Part shown: in pieces, positions 53,376 through 64,000 of the stretch | Layout: every line of letters begins with the position of its first letter | How positions within the stretch are numbered: the first letter of the stretch is position 1 | DNA from: Alteromonas sp. MMG017 | GTDB taxonomy: Bacteria; Pseudomonadota; Gammaproteobacteria; Enterobacterales; Alteromonadaceae | DNA: 64,000 nt | Reading direction: 5' to 3' | NCBI RefSeq assembly: GCF_018100795.1 | Contig: NZ_JAGJDY010000001.1 | Span: forward strand, 186,001-250,000 | The notes under the pieces: generated by a model | The model's database searches: none | The model's input: the letters and a program-made list of their open reading frames with translations, nothing else | What the model was told of the DNA's origin: nothing | Program-made: the position numbers and the translations under genes

Positions 53376-54800
53376 GTGAAAATTGTATTCGCTATCTCTG
53401 AAGTAGAAGAACTGGTAAAAACAGGTGGCTTAGCAGATGTCGGCAAAGCACTTCCACTTGCATTAAAAGACGCAGGAGAAGATGTAGCCATTGTTATGCC
53501 TTACTACAAGGTATTAGCAGACTCGTTAGACTTACCTACGGCATGTGAAACACAAACGCTATTCACCGAATACAAGGTATATAACTTCGAAGTGCGAGTA
53601 ATGGACTGGCATGGCATACCCGTATACTTTGTAGATTACCCAGAATACTTCATGCGTGAAGGTTTGTACTCCAACGCGTACGAGGCTTATGAAGACAATG
53701 GCGAGCGCTTTTGTTTCTTTAGTGGCGCAGTATTGGCCGCCCTTCAAGCTATTAATTATTCGCCAGACGTTATTCATTGCCACGATTGGCATACGGCCAT
53801 GCTGCCTTACCTAACAGCTTACGATAACACTGGATTTTTTGATAAAACCCGTACCGTATTTACCATTCACAATGCCGCGTTCCAAGGGGTAAACCTACTT
53901 GAAAAAGTACCGTTTCTACGCCATCACCCCGGCATTCTGGCACAGGTTCATGGCGGCTATATCAATATGCTTCAATCGGGTATCGAGTTTGCCACTAAAG
54001 TAACCACCGTTAGCCCCCATTACGCACAAGAGCTGTTAACCGACCTAGGCAGCCACGGTTTGCATGAACGTTTAGTTAGACGTAAAACTGACCTTTCCGG
54101 CATATTAAACGGGTGCGATTATACGCAATGGAACCCAGCTACTGATTCTTTCTTACCAGAACACTACGATGTAGATAACCTACTGCCTAAGCAAACCTGT
54201 AAGAGCGCCTTACAAGAAAAGTCTGGTTTGCCGAAAAATGTCAGTATTCCACTTATTGGTATGGTGTGTCGTCTTACCGAGCAGAAAGGTTTTGGCTATA
54301 TTCTGCCTATTCTTGATGAACTGGTTCAGCATAATGTGCAAATCGTTATTGTAGGTACTGGCGATCCTAAAATGTGTATGGATTTGGGTGAATTTGCGCA
54401 AAATAATCCGTCTCAGTTCGCGTTTATTAATGGGTTTAGCTCAGAACACGCGCATCTTGTTGAGGCCGGCGCCGACTTCTTCTTAATGCCATCGCAGTTT
54501 GAGCCTTGTGGGCTAAATCAAATGTACAGTTTGGCCTACGGCACCATTCCTATCGTGCGCGCGGTAGGTGGTTTGAAAGACACTGTGGTGGACAATCGCC
54601 ATAGCGAAGATGCCACAGGCTTTGTGTTTGAACAGCCACGCCCTGAAGCCCTGCTTGCCTGTATTCGTCGCGCTTTATTGTTTTATTACGAGCACCCAGT
54701 GAAGTTCAGAGAAATGCAGCAAAGAGGTATGAATACCCGCTTTACTTGGGAACGTGCCGCTGGTGAATATATAAAACTTTACGAATCTATGTTCGTTTAA
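53376..54800 (+). CDS. glgA: glycogen synthase GlgA
   Basis: A 474-residue GT5 glycogen synthase using ADP-glucose. The KTGGL motif is at the N-terminus (EELVKTGGLADVGKALP), with HCHDWHTAML, IHNAAFQG, and the C-terminal PSQFEPCGLNQMYSLAYGTIP. It starts at GTG 53376 with GAGG upstream. No other glycogen gene is in the window, so it is separated from the usual glgBCX operon. Confidence 0.95.
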   Translation: MKIVFAISEVEELVKTGGLADVGKALPLALKDAGEDVAIVMPYYKVLADSLDLPTACETQTLFTEYKVYNFEVRVMDWHGIPVYFVDYPEYFMREGLYSNAYEAYEDNGERFCFFSGAVLAALQAINYSPDVIHCHDWHTAMLPYLTAYDNTGFFDKTRTVFTIHNAAFQGVNLLEKVPFLRHHPGILAQVHGGYINMLQSGIEFATKVTTVSPHYAQELLTDLGSHGLHERLVRRKTDLSGILNGCDYTQWNPATDSFLPEHYDVDNLLPKQTCKSALQEKSGLPKNVSIPLIGMVCRLTEQKGFGYILPILDELVQHNVQIVIVGTGDPKMCMDLGEFAQNNPSQFAFINGFSSEHAHLVEAGADFFLMPSQFEPCGLNQMYSLAYGTIPIVRAVGGLKDTVVDNRHSEDATGFVFEQPRPEALLACIRRALLFYYEHPVKFREMQQRGMNTRFTWERAAGEYIKLYESMFV

Positions 54801-54901
54801 CTATGCGGCCTTTAAAGGCTTGTACGGCGTTTCTTTCTTTTTGTTAAAGAATGCGCCACTATTATTGAGCGTTCATTGAAACAGATAATCTGATAATTAG
54901 C

Positions 54902-56557
54902 ATGACAGATCGGGCTATAAAACTTTCTATACGAAGTTTATTTTTGTGGGTGGTAATGACCATCGCCGCAATTTCGCTGGTAAGCACCTCCGGTTTGTCT
55001 ATCTATACCCAAATAAACGCTTATCGATACGAATTGGATAACCGCGCAAATCTACTGTCTAAGATGACCGCTAATGCGGTTGCAGGCCCGCTTCGAAATT
55101 CTAGCCAGGCATTGATGGAAGAATCTTTACTATTCTTAGATGCTGCTGACAAAGTGTTAAACGTTCATATCTATAAAAGCTTACCTGATGGCGCTAACAC
55201 CTCAAGTAACGTTGAACGCTTTGCTTCTTACAACAAAGGCGGCCAGTTACTTATTCCTGGAAAGCAAAAACAGCTAATTAACCTAGATCAAACTCCCTTG
55301 CTCACTGAAGATAATGATTACTTAGAAAGTAGTCGGAAAATTTTTGACCCAGAGACAAACGAAGTTTTGGGATGGGTTTACCTTCGGATGTCTGCAGATG
55401 GGTTTAGCCAGCACATGGTTAAAACGGTTCTAGTTAACCTTGGGATTATGCTTTTCTTACTCATATTCAGCTTTTTGTTAGCATTGCGTTTTCAGCGCCG
55501 TGCCACTACCCCGATTGAAAAGCTTTCTTTTTTCTTACAGCGCACCTCTAGGCAGCGTGACTATTCCGCTAGAGCAGAACCGTCAAATATTAAAGAAATA
55601 AACGTGCTGTCTGATGATGTGAATATTATGCTGTCTCGCATACAAGAATACATGCACAAGCAGCGTCAGGCCGAAGAACAGCACAGAAAGCTGAATGCCA
55701 GCTTAGAAGAAATGGTAAGCCAACGAACTAATGCACTGAAAGACGCCAACCAAGAGTTAATTCAAACCCTTGAAAAGCTGCATGAGTTTCAACGCCAAAT
55801 TGTACAAAATGAAAAAATGGCATCGTTGGGTGACATGGTGGCCGGAGTTGCCCATGAAGTAAATACTCCCATCGGTTTAGGGGTTACCGCTTCTACTATG
55901 ATGCTCGACAGATTGGCGGTTATTGAAAGGGATTTTGAGAATAAAACCCTAAAAGCCAGTGCCATGAAACGCTTTATGGATGAAAGTCATGAAAATCTAA
56001 ACATCATTTATCGCAATTTGAACCGCGCTGCCGAGCTAATTTCCAGTTTTAAACAGGTTGCAGTGGATCAATCGAGCGAAAGTAGCCGAACCTTTTGCTT
56101 TGCACAGCTAGTTAATGAGATACTACTGTCGTTACAGCCTCGCTTAAAAAAATTACAACACAACATCAACGTAGATTGCGACCCTACCTTATGCGTTGAA
56201 ACGAAGGCTGGTCCTATTAATCAAATCATTATTAACCTTATTATGAATTCGGTTATTCATGGTTTTGAGAACATAGAAAAAGGCCAGATTGATATCTGTG
56301 CTGAATTAATTACAACGAACAAGCTAAAGTTAGTGTATCGGGATAACGGTATCGGGATCCCATCAGATATTCGTAAACGTATTTTCGACCCTTTCGTTAC
56401 CACAAAACGTGGACAAGGGGGGTCTGGATTAGGCATGCACTTAGTGTACAATTTAGTCACTCAAGCGCTAAATGGTTCTATATCGATTACCAGCGAAGTG
56501 GGTAGTGGTGTAGAATTTGTTATAGTTTTTCCTGTTTCCAGTGCGAAAACATCATAA
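54902..56557 (+). CDS. membrane sensor histidine kinase upstream of arcA
   Basis: A 551-residue kinase. Membrane helices at about 12-35 and 174-196 flank a periplasmic sensor of about 140 residues. A HAMP-like region and a coiled coil (250-305) lead to the phospho-acceptor His 318 in GDMVAGVAHEVNTPIGLG, then HATPase (NLIMNSVIHGFE, RDNGIGIP, GGSGLGMHLVYNLV). It has no receiver or HPt domain. The next gene is arcA 155 bp later, so it may feed ArcA, although ArcA's usual partner ArcB is a three-domain hybrid. Confidence 0.88.
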   Translation: MTDRAIKLSIRSLFLWVVMTIAAISLVSTSGLSIYTQINAYRYELDNRANLLSKMTANAVAGPLRNSSQALMEESLLFLDAADKVLNVHIYKSLPDGANTSSNVERFASYNKGGQLLIPGKQKQLINLDQTPLLTEDNDYLESSRKIFDPETNEVLGWVYLRMSADGFSQHMVKTVLVNLGIMLFLLIFSFLLALRFQRRATTPIEKLSFFLQRTSRQRDYSARAEPSNIKEINVLSDDVNIMLSRIQEYMHKQRQAEEQHRKLNASLEEMVSQRTNALKDANQELIQTLEKLHEFQRQIVQNEKMASLGDMVAGVAHEVNTPIGLGVTASTMMLDRLAVIERDFENKTLKASAMKRFMDESHENLNIIYRNLNRAAELISSFKQVAVDQSSESSRTFCFAQLVNEILLSLQPRLKKLQHNINVDCDPTLCVETKAGPINQIIINLIMNSVIHGFENIEKGQIDICAELITTNKLKLVYRDNGIGIPSDIRKRIFDPFVTTKRGQGGSGLGMHLVYNLVTQALNGSISITSEVGSGVEFVIVFPVSSAKTS

Positions 56558-56712
56558 TACCTGTATAACTATTGAACTTTGCTTGAAATTCGTTGGCTAA
56601 CCCCAATACCTTGAATTTAATAATATTCGGTAGTAACTTGCATATAAGTAAACGAATATTAAAATTTAATCAGTAATTGCTTAAACCGATTTTATAAAGA
56701 GTGTAAAACACC

Positions 56713-57420
56713 ATGCAGACGCCAAATGTGTTAATTGTTGAAGATGAAGTGGTCACACGTACCACGCTAAAGAGTTTATTCGAAGCAGAAGGGTACAATG
56801 TATTTGAAGCTGAAAATGGTGATCAAATGCATGACTTCTTTGAAAATCACGCAATTAATTTGGTTATTATGGATATTAATTTGCCAGGTAAAAATGGCCT
56901 CATTTTGGCGCGTGAAGTACGCGACCGTAAAAACGTAGGTCTTATTTTCCTTACTGGCCGTGATAACGATGTTGATCGTATCTTAGGTCTAGAAATTGGC
57001 GCAGATGACTATTTAACCAAGCCTTTCAATCCTCGTGAACTGACTATTCGTGCGCGTAACTTGTTATCTCGCACCACTAATTCAGCAGAAGACGATGATT
57101 TACCAAGCCGTGTAAACTTCAATGGCTGGATTTTGGATGGCGACAGCCGTTCACTTATTTCACCAACAGGTAAAGAGTTCCGTTTACCACGTAGTGAATT
57201 CCGTGCATTACATTTATTCCTTAGCAACCCAGGTAAAATTCTTACCCGCGAGCAGCTAATTATGGAAATGACAGGTCGTGAGCTTCGTCCTAACGACCGT
57301 ACTGTAGATGTAACTATCCGCCGTATTCGTAAGCACTTCGAGTCAGATCCTTCTGATGAAGAATTGATTGTGACCATTCACGGTGAAGGTTACCGCTTCT
57401 GCGGCTCTGTTGACGGCTAA
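56713..57420 (+). CDS. arcA: redox response regulator ArcA
   Basis: A 235-residue OmpR-family regulator nearly matching E. coli ArcA over its N-terminal half (MQTP then [25 protein letters not shown]). Phospho-Asp 54 lies in [14 protein letters not shown], and [20 protein letters not shown] and the winged-helix end HGEGYRFCG are conserved. It represses aerobic metabolism genes under low oxygen. acnA, in this window, is a known type of ArcA target. Confidence 0.96.
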   Translation: MQTPNVLIVEDEVVTRTTLKSLFEAEGYNVFEAENGDQMHDFFENHAINLVIMDINLPGKNGLILAREVRDRKNVGLIFLTGRDNDVDRILGLEIGADDYLTKPFNPRELTIRARNLLSRTTNSAEDDDLPSRVNFNGWILDGDSRSLISPTGKEFRLPRSEFRALHLFLSNPGKILTREQLIMEMTGRELRPNDRTVDVTIRRIRKHFESDPSDEELIVTIHGEGYRFCGSVDG

Positions 57421-57480
57421 TTGTCCCAAACAGAGATACCAACGGTATTCCCGTTGTAAGTAATAGCCTGATTAAATACC

Positions 57481-57512
57481 AAAAAGCCGCTCAATAGAGC
57501 GGCTTTTTTTTG
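57481..57512. terminator. bidirectional terminator between arcA and lacZ
   Basis: Stem AAGCCGCTC / GAGCGGCTT with loop AATA, a run of A before and of T after; serves both convergent genes. Confidence 0.88.
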
Positions 57513-57535
57513 TGTTCAACATTTAGAATGCCAGA

Positions 57536-60658
<3,123 letters not shown>

Positions 60659-60762
60659 CTACGGTAAGGTTTTTTAATCACAGGCGAAATATAGCGGAAA
60701 CACGCGCAATCCTTTATGCTTGTTTCTCTCTTTAATTTATCCAAAACTCTCATTTTACAATT

Positions 60763-61683
60763 ATGCAACCTGCTAACTTCACTTCTACTGGCCCCTCAAA
60801 TGCGCAGCGAACCTTTCGCGATATTGTGAATATTGGTCCACACTGTCTTGAACGTTTTATTGATAGTACCAATGCACCAGAGATTAAAGCGCTAGACATA
60901 GAGTTGGCGGGTTGCTCGAATTTATCAGGGGCTTATCAGGTAGGCCGAGTTACCCCGCCTAACCACACTATTTTTTATTCATTAAAAGGCAGCGGTAAAA
61001 TACGCACGCCGAGTGGCGAGTATGCATTGCCTGCTTCAAGTGTGATTATTTTGCCTGCGCATCAAAGTTTTGAAGTGCAAATTGCGCATTTTGATGAAAG
61101 TAGCGCACCGCAGCTAGATCAAGCGCCGCGGCCGGATCAAGCGCCCTGGGACATCATTTGGCTAAACTTATCTGATAGCCCTCGATGGCAGCATTTTTTT
61201 GATGTAGAGCACCCCGTACAGCACAACATTGAGTTGTCAGGGCTACATCATGCGATGGAGTTACTGTATTTAGAAACCAACAGCCAGCACCGACAGGCGG
61301 TTATTCCTATTATTCAGCAATATTTGCAGCATATTGCCACCCCAGTGAAAAGCACGCACCAAGTTCGATTGTCGGCTCTGTTTGCTGCGGTAGAAAAGCA
61401 ATTGCAGTTTAATTGGGATATCGACGCCTTGGTAGACAAAGTGCACTACTCTGCCCCCCACTTGCACAGGCTATGCCTTGCGCAATTCGGCAGAAGCCCC
61501 ATGCAGCATGTTATTTATCTGCGCATGGTAAGGGCGAAAAATTTACTGATAAGCACGCAGTGGCCCATTGCTTATATTGCCAACTACGTGGGCTACAGCA
61601 ATGTGTTTACGTTTTCGAAGCGGTTTAAAAAATCGGAAGGCATGCCGCCCAGCGAATTTCGCCAGCGGCAGTCTTTAAATTGA
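60763..61683 (+). CDS. AraC family transcriptional regulator
   Basis: A 306-residue regulator. The N-terminal half is a cupin-like sugar sensor (NHTIFYSLKGSGKIRTPSGEY, SSVIILPAHQSFEVQ). A short DQAPRPDQAP direct repeat sits at about 121. The C-terminal AraC domain has two helix-turn-helix units (VHYSAPHLHRLCLAQFG and PIAYIANYVGYSNVFTFSKR). Divergent from lacZ by 116 bp, so it is the probable activator of that gene. Confidence 0.9.
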   Translation: MQPANFTSTGPSNAQRTFRDIVNIGPHCLERFIDSTNAPEIKALDIELAGCSNLSGAYQVGRVTPPNHTIFYSLKGSGKIRTPSGEYALPASSVIILPAHQSFEVQIAHFDESSAPQLDQAPRPDQAPWDIIWLNLSDSPRWQHFFDVEHPVQHNIELSGLHHAMELLYLETNSQHRQAVIPIIQQYLQHIATPVKSTHQVRLSALFAAVEKQLQFNWDIDALVDKVHYSAPHLHRLCLAQFGRSPMQHVIYLRMVRAKNLLISTQWPIAYIANYVGYSNVFTFSKRFKKSEGMPPSEFRQRQSLN

Positions 61684-61749
61684 GCAAGTTCGTTCAAGCT
61701 CGCTAAATAAAACGACTGAGATTGAACGACTTAGAACGAAACAGAGAAA

Positions 61750-63081
61750 CTAGCTTCCTGCTATTTTCATCTGATTAATAAGAATTGAGCCAGTATGCAC
61801 ACTACCGCGCAAATCTTTATCTTTACCAATTGCCACAATGCCAGCGAACATATCTTGTAAGCAGCCAGCAATAGTCACTTCGTGGACTGGATATTGAATA
61901 ACACCATTTTCTACCCAAAACCCAGCTGCACCACGAGAATAATCGCCGGTAACCGTGTTAACGCCCTGCCCCATAAGCTCAGTAACGTATAGGCCAGTGC
62001 CCATTTCTTTTAGCAAGTCGCTGTCGCTATGACCGGTGTCGCCCACCGACCAGTTATGAATGCCACCCGCGTGACCATTGGTTTGGGTGTTTAGCTTACG
62101 CGCTGAATAGGTGGTGTAAAGATAAGTAGCAAGCTTTCCGCCATCTACGATGGTCATGTCTTTACAAGCCACGCCTTCATTGTCGAAGCTAGAACTTGCT
62201 AAGCCCGATTTCAAAAAAGGACGCTCTTCAATGTTTAACCATTCTGGAAAAACTTGCTTGCCTAAGCTGTCTAGCAAAAACGAAGAACGACGATACAAAC
62301 TACCACCGCTGATAGCACCCACGTAATGCCCAAATAAACTAGACGCGATATCTTTGTGTAACAGAATGGGCACTTGAGCCGTATTTATCTTACGGGCGCC
62401 CAGACGCTCTACAGTGGCTTTTGCTGCATCTGTGCCAATAGAGACTGCTGATTGCAACAAAGGCGCTTGACGGTCGACTGTGTACGCGTAATCGCGCTGC
62501 ATATCGCCATCTTGAGAACCAATCACCATACAACTTAAGCTATAACGGCTGCTTGGATACCCAGCGTTAATACCGTGGGTATTCCCGTAAACACGCATAC
62601 CAAGATTAGCGTTATACGATGCACCGTCGGAATTTGTAATGCGCGGATCGTAACCTAACGCAGCAGATTCCGCTTCAATCGTGGTGGCAATGGCTTTCTC
62701 AGTATCAAGCTCTTGCGGGTGATATAAATCTAAATCGGGGAATTCTGTGGCCATAAGTTCAGCATCAGCAAGACCAGTACAAGGGTCTTCACTGGTGTAC
62801 TTAGCAATATCTACGGCTTTTTCCACGGCACGAGTCAGTGCTTCTTTGCTTAAGTCAGCCGTTGAGGCGCTGCCTTTTCGCTTACCTACGTAAACACTAA
62901 TGCCCAAGCCGCCATCGTTAGTAAACTCTACGTTTTCAACTTCTTGCATACGTGAAGATACCGCAATACCTTCCACTTTTGACATGCTTGCTTCTGCTTG
63001 GGTTGCCCCGTTTTTTAGGGCTAATTTCAGTACATCATCGACGACATTCTGAATTTCTGATAACTGTTGCTCAATTTGCAT
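61750..63081 (-). CDS. pmbA: metalloprotease PmbA/TldE
   Basis: A 443-residue TldE-type subunit. Blocks include QAEASMSKVEGIAVSSR, SSFDNEGVACKDM and the C-terminal GIVAIGKDKDLRGSVHTGSI. With TldD it forms a protease that matures small peptides such as microcin B17 and degrades CcdA in E. coli. No tldD is in the window. It is divergent from yjgA, as in E. coli. Confidence 0.95.
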   Translation of the reverse strand: MQIEQQLSEIQNVVDDVLKLALKNGATQAEASMSKVEGIAVSSRMQEVENVEFTNDGGLGISVYVGKRKGSASTADLSKEALTRAVEKAVDIAKYTSEDPCTGLADAELMATEFPDLDLYHPQELDTEKAIATTIEAESAALGYDPRITNSDGASYNANLGMRVYGNTHGINAGYPSSRYSLSCMVIGSQDGDMQRDYAYTVDRQAPLLQSAVSIGTDAAKATVERLGARKINTAQVPILLHKDIASSLFGHYVGAISGGSLYRRSSFLLDSLGKQVFPEWLNIEERPFLKSGLASSSFDNEGVACKDMTIVDGGKLATYLYTTYSARKLNTQTNGHAGGIHNWSVGDTGHSDSDLLKEMGTGLYVTELMGQGVNTVTGDYSRGAAGFWVENGVIQYPVHEVTIAGCLQDMFAGIVAIGKDKDLRGSVHTGSILINQMKIAGS

Positions 63082-63153
63082 AGTAAGTTTCGCTGTCTAA
63101 ATCCGACTGTGATAGTTACAATTTAGCTAAAGTGTAACACTTATGAGTTTGAA

Positions 63154-63699
63154 ATGAGCGATCAGAAATCTAAATCACGACAACAATCTAAGTTAGAAAG
63201 CGCCGAGCCCGAAGAAGAGCTCATTAGTAAAAGCGAACTAAAGCGCCAATCTAAAGACTTACAAAAGCTAGGGCAAACCGTAGTAAACCTTACCCCTGCC
63301 CACTACGCCACCATTCCGCTTGATGAAGAATTGAAGGATGCGCTAGATATTGCCCGTGTCATCAATAAGAAAAAAGACGGTTACAGAAGGCAACTTCAGT
63401 TCATTGGTAAGCTACTTAGACAAAGGGATAATTCCCCTATTGAAGTGGCCTTGGCTAAAATAACCCATCAACATCAAGCAAATAACGCTGCGTTTCATGA
63501 ATTAGAACGCGCTCGCGAAGATGTGATCACCCGTGGTGACGACGCTATTCAAGGGCTTATTGAAGAATACCCTGAGCTTGATAGACAAAAATTAAGGCAG
63601 CTCCACCGCCAAGTGAAAAAAGAACAAGAAAAGAATGCTCCCCCTAAAGCATACAGGGAGTTATTCCAATATTTAAAAGACGTTACTCAAAAAGAGTAG
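63154..63699 (+). CDS. yjgA: ribosome-associated protein YjgA/DarP
   Basis: A 181-residue DUF615 protein (now DarP). The opening ISKSELKRQSKDLQKLGQTV, the DALDIARVINKKKDGYRRQL segment and the C-terminal ELFQYLKDVT are typical. It binds the 50S subunit during late assembly. Divergent from pmbA with a 72-bp gap. Confidence 0.95.
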   Translation: MSDQKSKSRQQSKLESAEPEEELISKSELKRQSKDLQKLGQTVVNLTPAHYATIPLDEELKDALDIARVINKKKDGYRRQLQFIGKLLRQRDNSPIEVALAKITHQHQANNAAFHELERAREDVITRGDDAIQGLIEEYPELDRQKLRQLHRQVKKEQEKNAPPKAYRELFQYLKDVTQKE

Positions 63700-63717
63700 C
63701 AGCATAAGGAGAGGTAT

Positions 63718-64000
63718 ATGGGGCGGCTTTTAGCGGCATTTGCTTTCGTATGGGTATTATCAGGATGTAACGGTACCTCGGGGGCAAACGGCGACGACCC
63801 CTTTGGCAGTTCGGATGGCGACGATAGCACCACCTCTCCAGTTGTAGCACTCTCTCTTGAGATAGGCGACGCAAACTGTAATACGGTTAATCAGGCTAGT
63901 TTCGATATTGGTGATACCGCCTGCATTACTGCGACCATTACCGAAGATGGTGCGGTGTTAGCCGGAGAAATCGTCAGTTTTACAAGCGGTATCGGCACTC
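63718..64000 (+). CDS. Ig-like domain lipoprotein (3' end beyond window)
   Basis: The first 94 codons of a gene starting at ATG 63718 with AAGGAG upstream. A lipobox VLSGC follows a short hydrophobic signal (LLAAFAFVWVLSGC). Then a Gly/Asp/Ser-rich spacer (NGDDPFGSSDGDDS) and the start of what looks like a bacterial Ig-like (Big) domain (SLEIGDANC ... ITATITEDGAVLAGEIVSFTS). Probably a surface lipoprotein or adhesin. Confidence 0.7.
   Translation, partial: MGRLLAAFAFVWVLSGCNGTSGANGDDPFGSSDGDDSTTSPVVALSLEIGDANCNTVNQASFDIGDTACITATITEDGAVLAGEIVSFTSGIGT

Overview
The window looks like the chromosome of a marine gammaproteobacterium of the Alteromonadales (Alteromonas or Paraglaciecola type). Evidence: an ArcA nearly identical in its N-terminus to the enterobacterial protein, mutY-yggX divergent from trmB, pmbA divergent from yjgA/darP, DUF2986 and DUF3392 small proteins, a TonB receptor, a secreted alginate-lyase-like enzyme and moderate GC content. 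No transposase, integrase, phage gene or CRISPR array was seen. This placement is inference from gene content, not from a search.

Layout. 1-10 kb: a GAF-containing GspE/PulE-type ATPase, a Sel1-like exported protein, acnA, gpmA, an iron-type alcohol dehydrogenase, a DJ-1/PfpI protein and a divergent LysR regulator. 10.2-20.2 kb: a sugar-catabolic island. Seven minus-strand genes (Gfo/Idh oxidoreductase, IolE-like isomerase, NupG-type permease, hydroxypyruvate-isomerase-like protein, GMC oxidoreductase, gluconate-dehydrogenase subunit 3 and a DUF1080 protein) end in a strong terminator. Facing them are a LacI regulator and another Tat-exported isomerase. Two matching LacI-type operators sit in the shared intergenic region. 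The set fits oxidation of a glycoside to its 3-keto form in the periplasm followed by cleavage, import and reduction. 20.3-28.5 kb: DUF3392, a secreted PL7-like lyase with carbohydrate-binding domains, then an AT-rich islet. The islet holds a 157-bp duplicate of the 3' end of a hybrid two-component regulator, two small membrane-protein genes, the 1293-residue regulator itself and a divergent 64-residue peptide with a double-glycine leader. It abuts the 3' end of a HAD phosphatase gene.

28.6-44.7 kb: an EamA transporter, htpX, a haloacid-dehalogenase-like protein, and a complete chemosensory operon (MCP, cheY, cheA, cheW, PAS-MCP, cheR, cheD, cheB) with the same gene order as the Pseudomonas aeruginosa che2 cluster. 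Its CheA has four FGFFD motifs in the linker, and its soluble MCP has three near-identical PAS repeats and a C-terminal EWEAF tether. Next come a META-MliC lipoprotein and a two-component pair. 44.8-48.3 kb: a PepSY reductase-like protein and a TonB receptor, probably for iron uptake.

48.4-49.0 kb: the most unusual structure. tRNA-Phe is followed by four tandem units of 110-128 bp. Each ends in an exact copy of the last 19 nt of the tRNA (CCA included), carries an altered copy of the T-arm region, and has its own intrinsic terminator whose stem differs between units while staying paired. It resembles in architecture the rtT repeats after E. coli tyrT.

49.1-64 kb: yggX, mutY, an alpha/beta hydrolase, trmB, rsmC, glgA, an orphan histidine kinase, arcA, lacZ with a divergent AraC regulator, pmbA, yjgA/darP and the start of an Ig-domain lipoprotein cut by the window edge.
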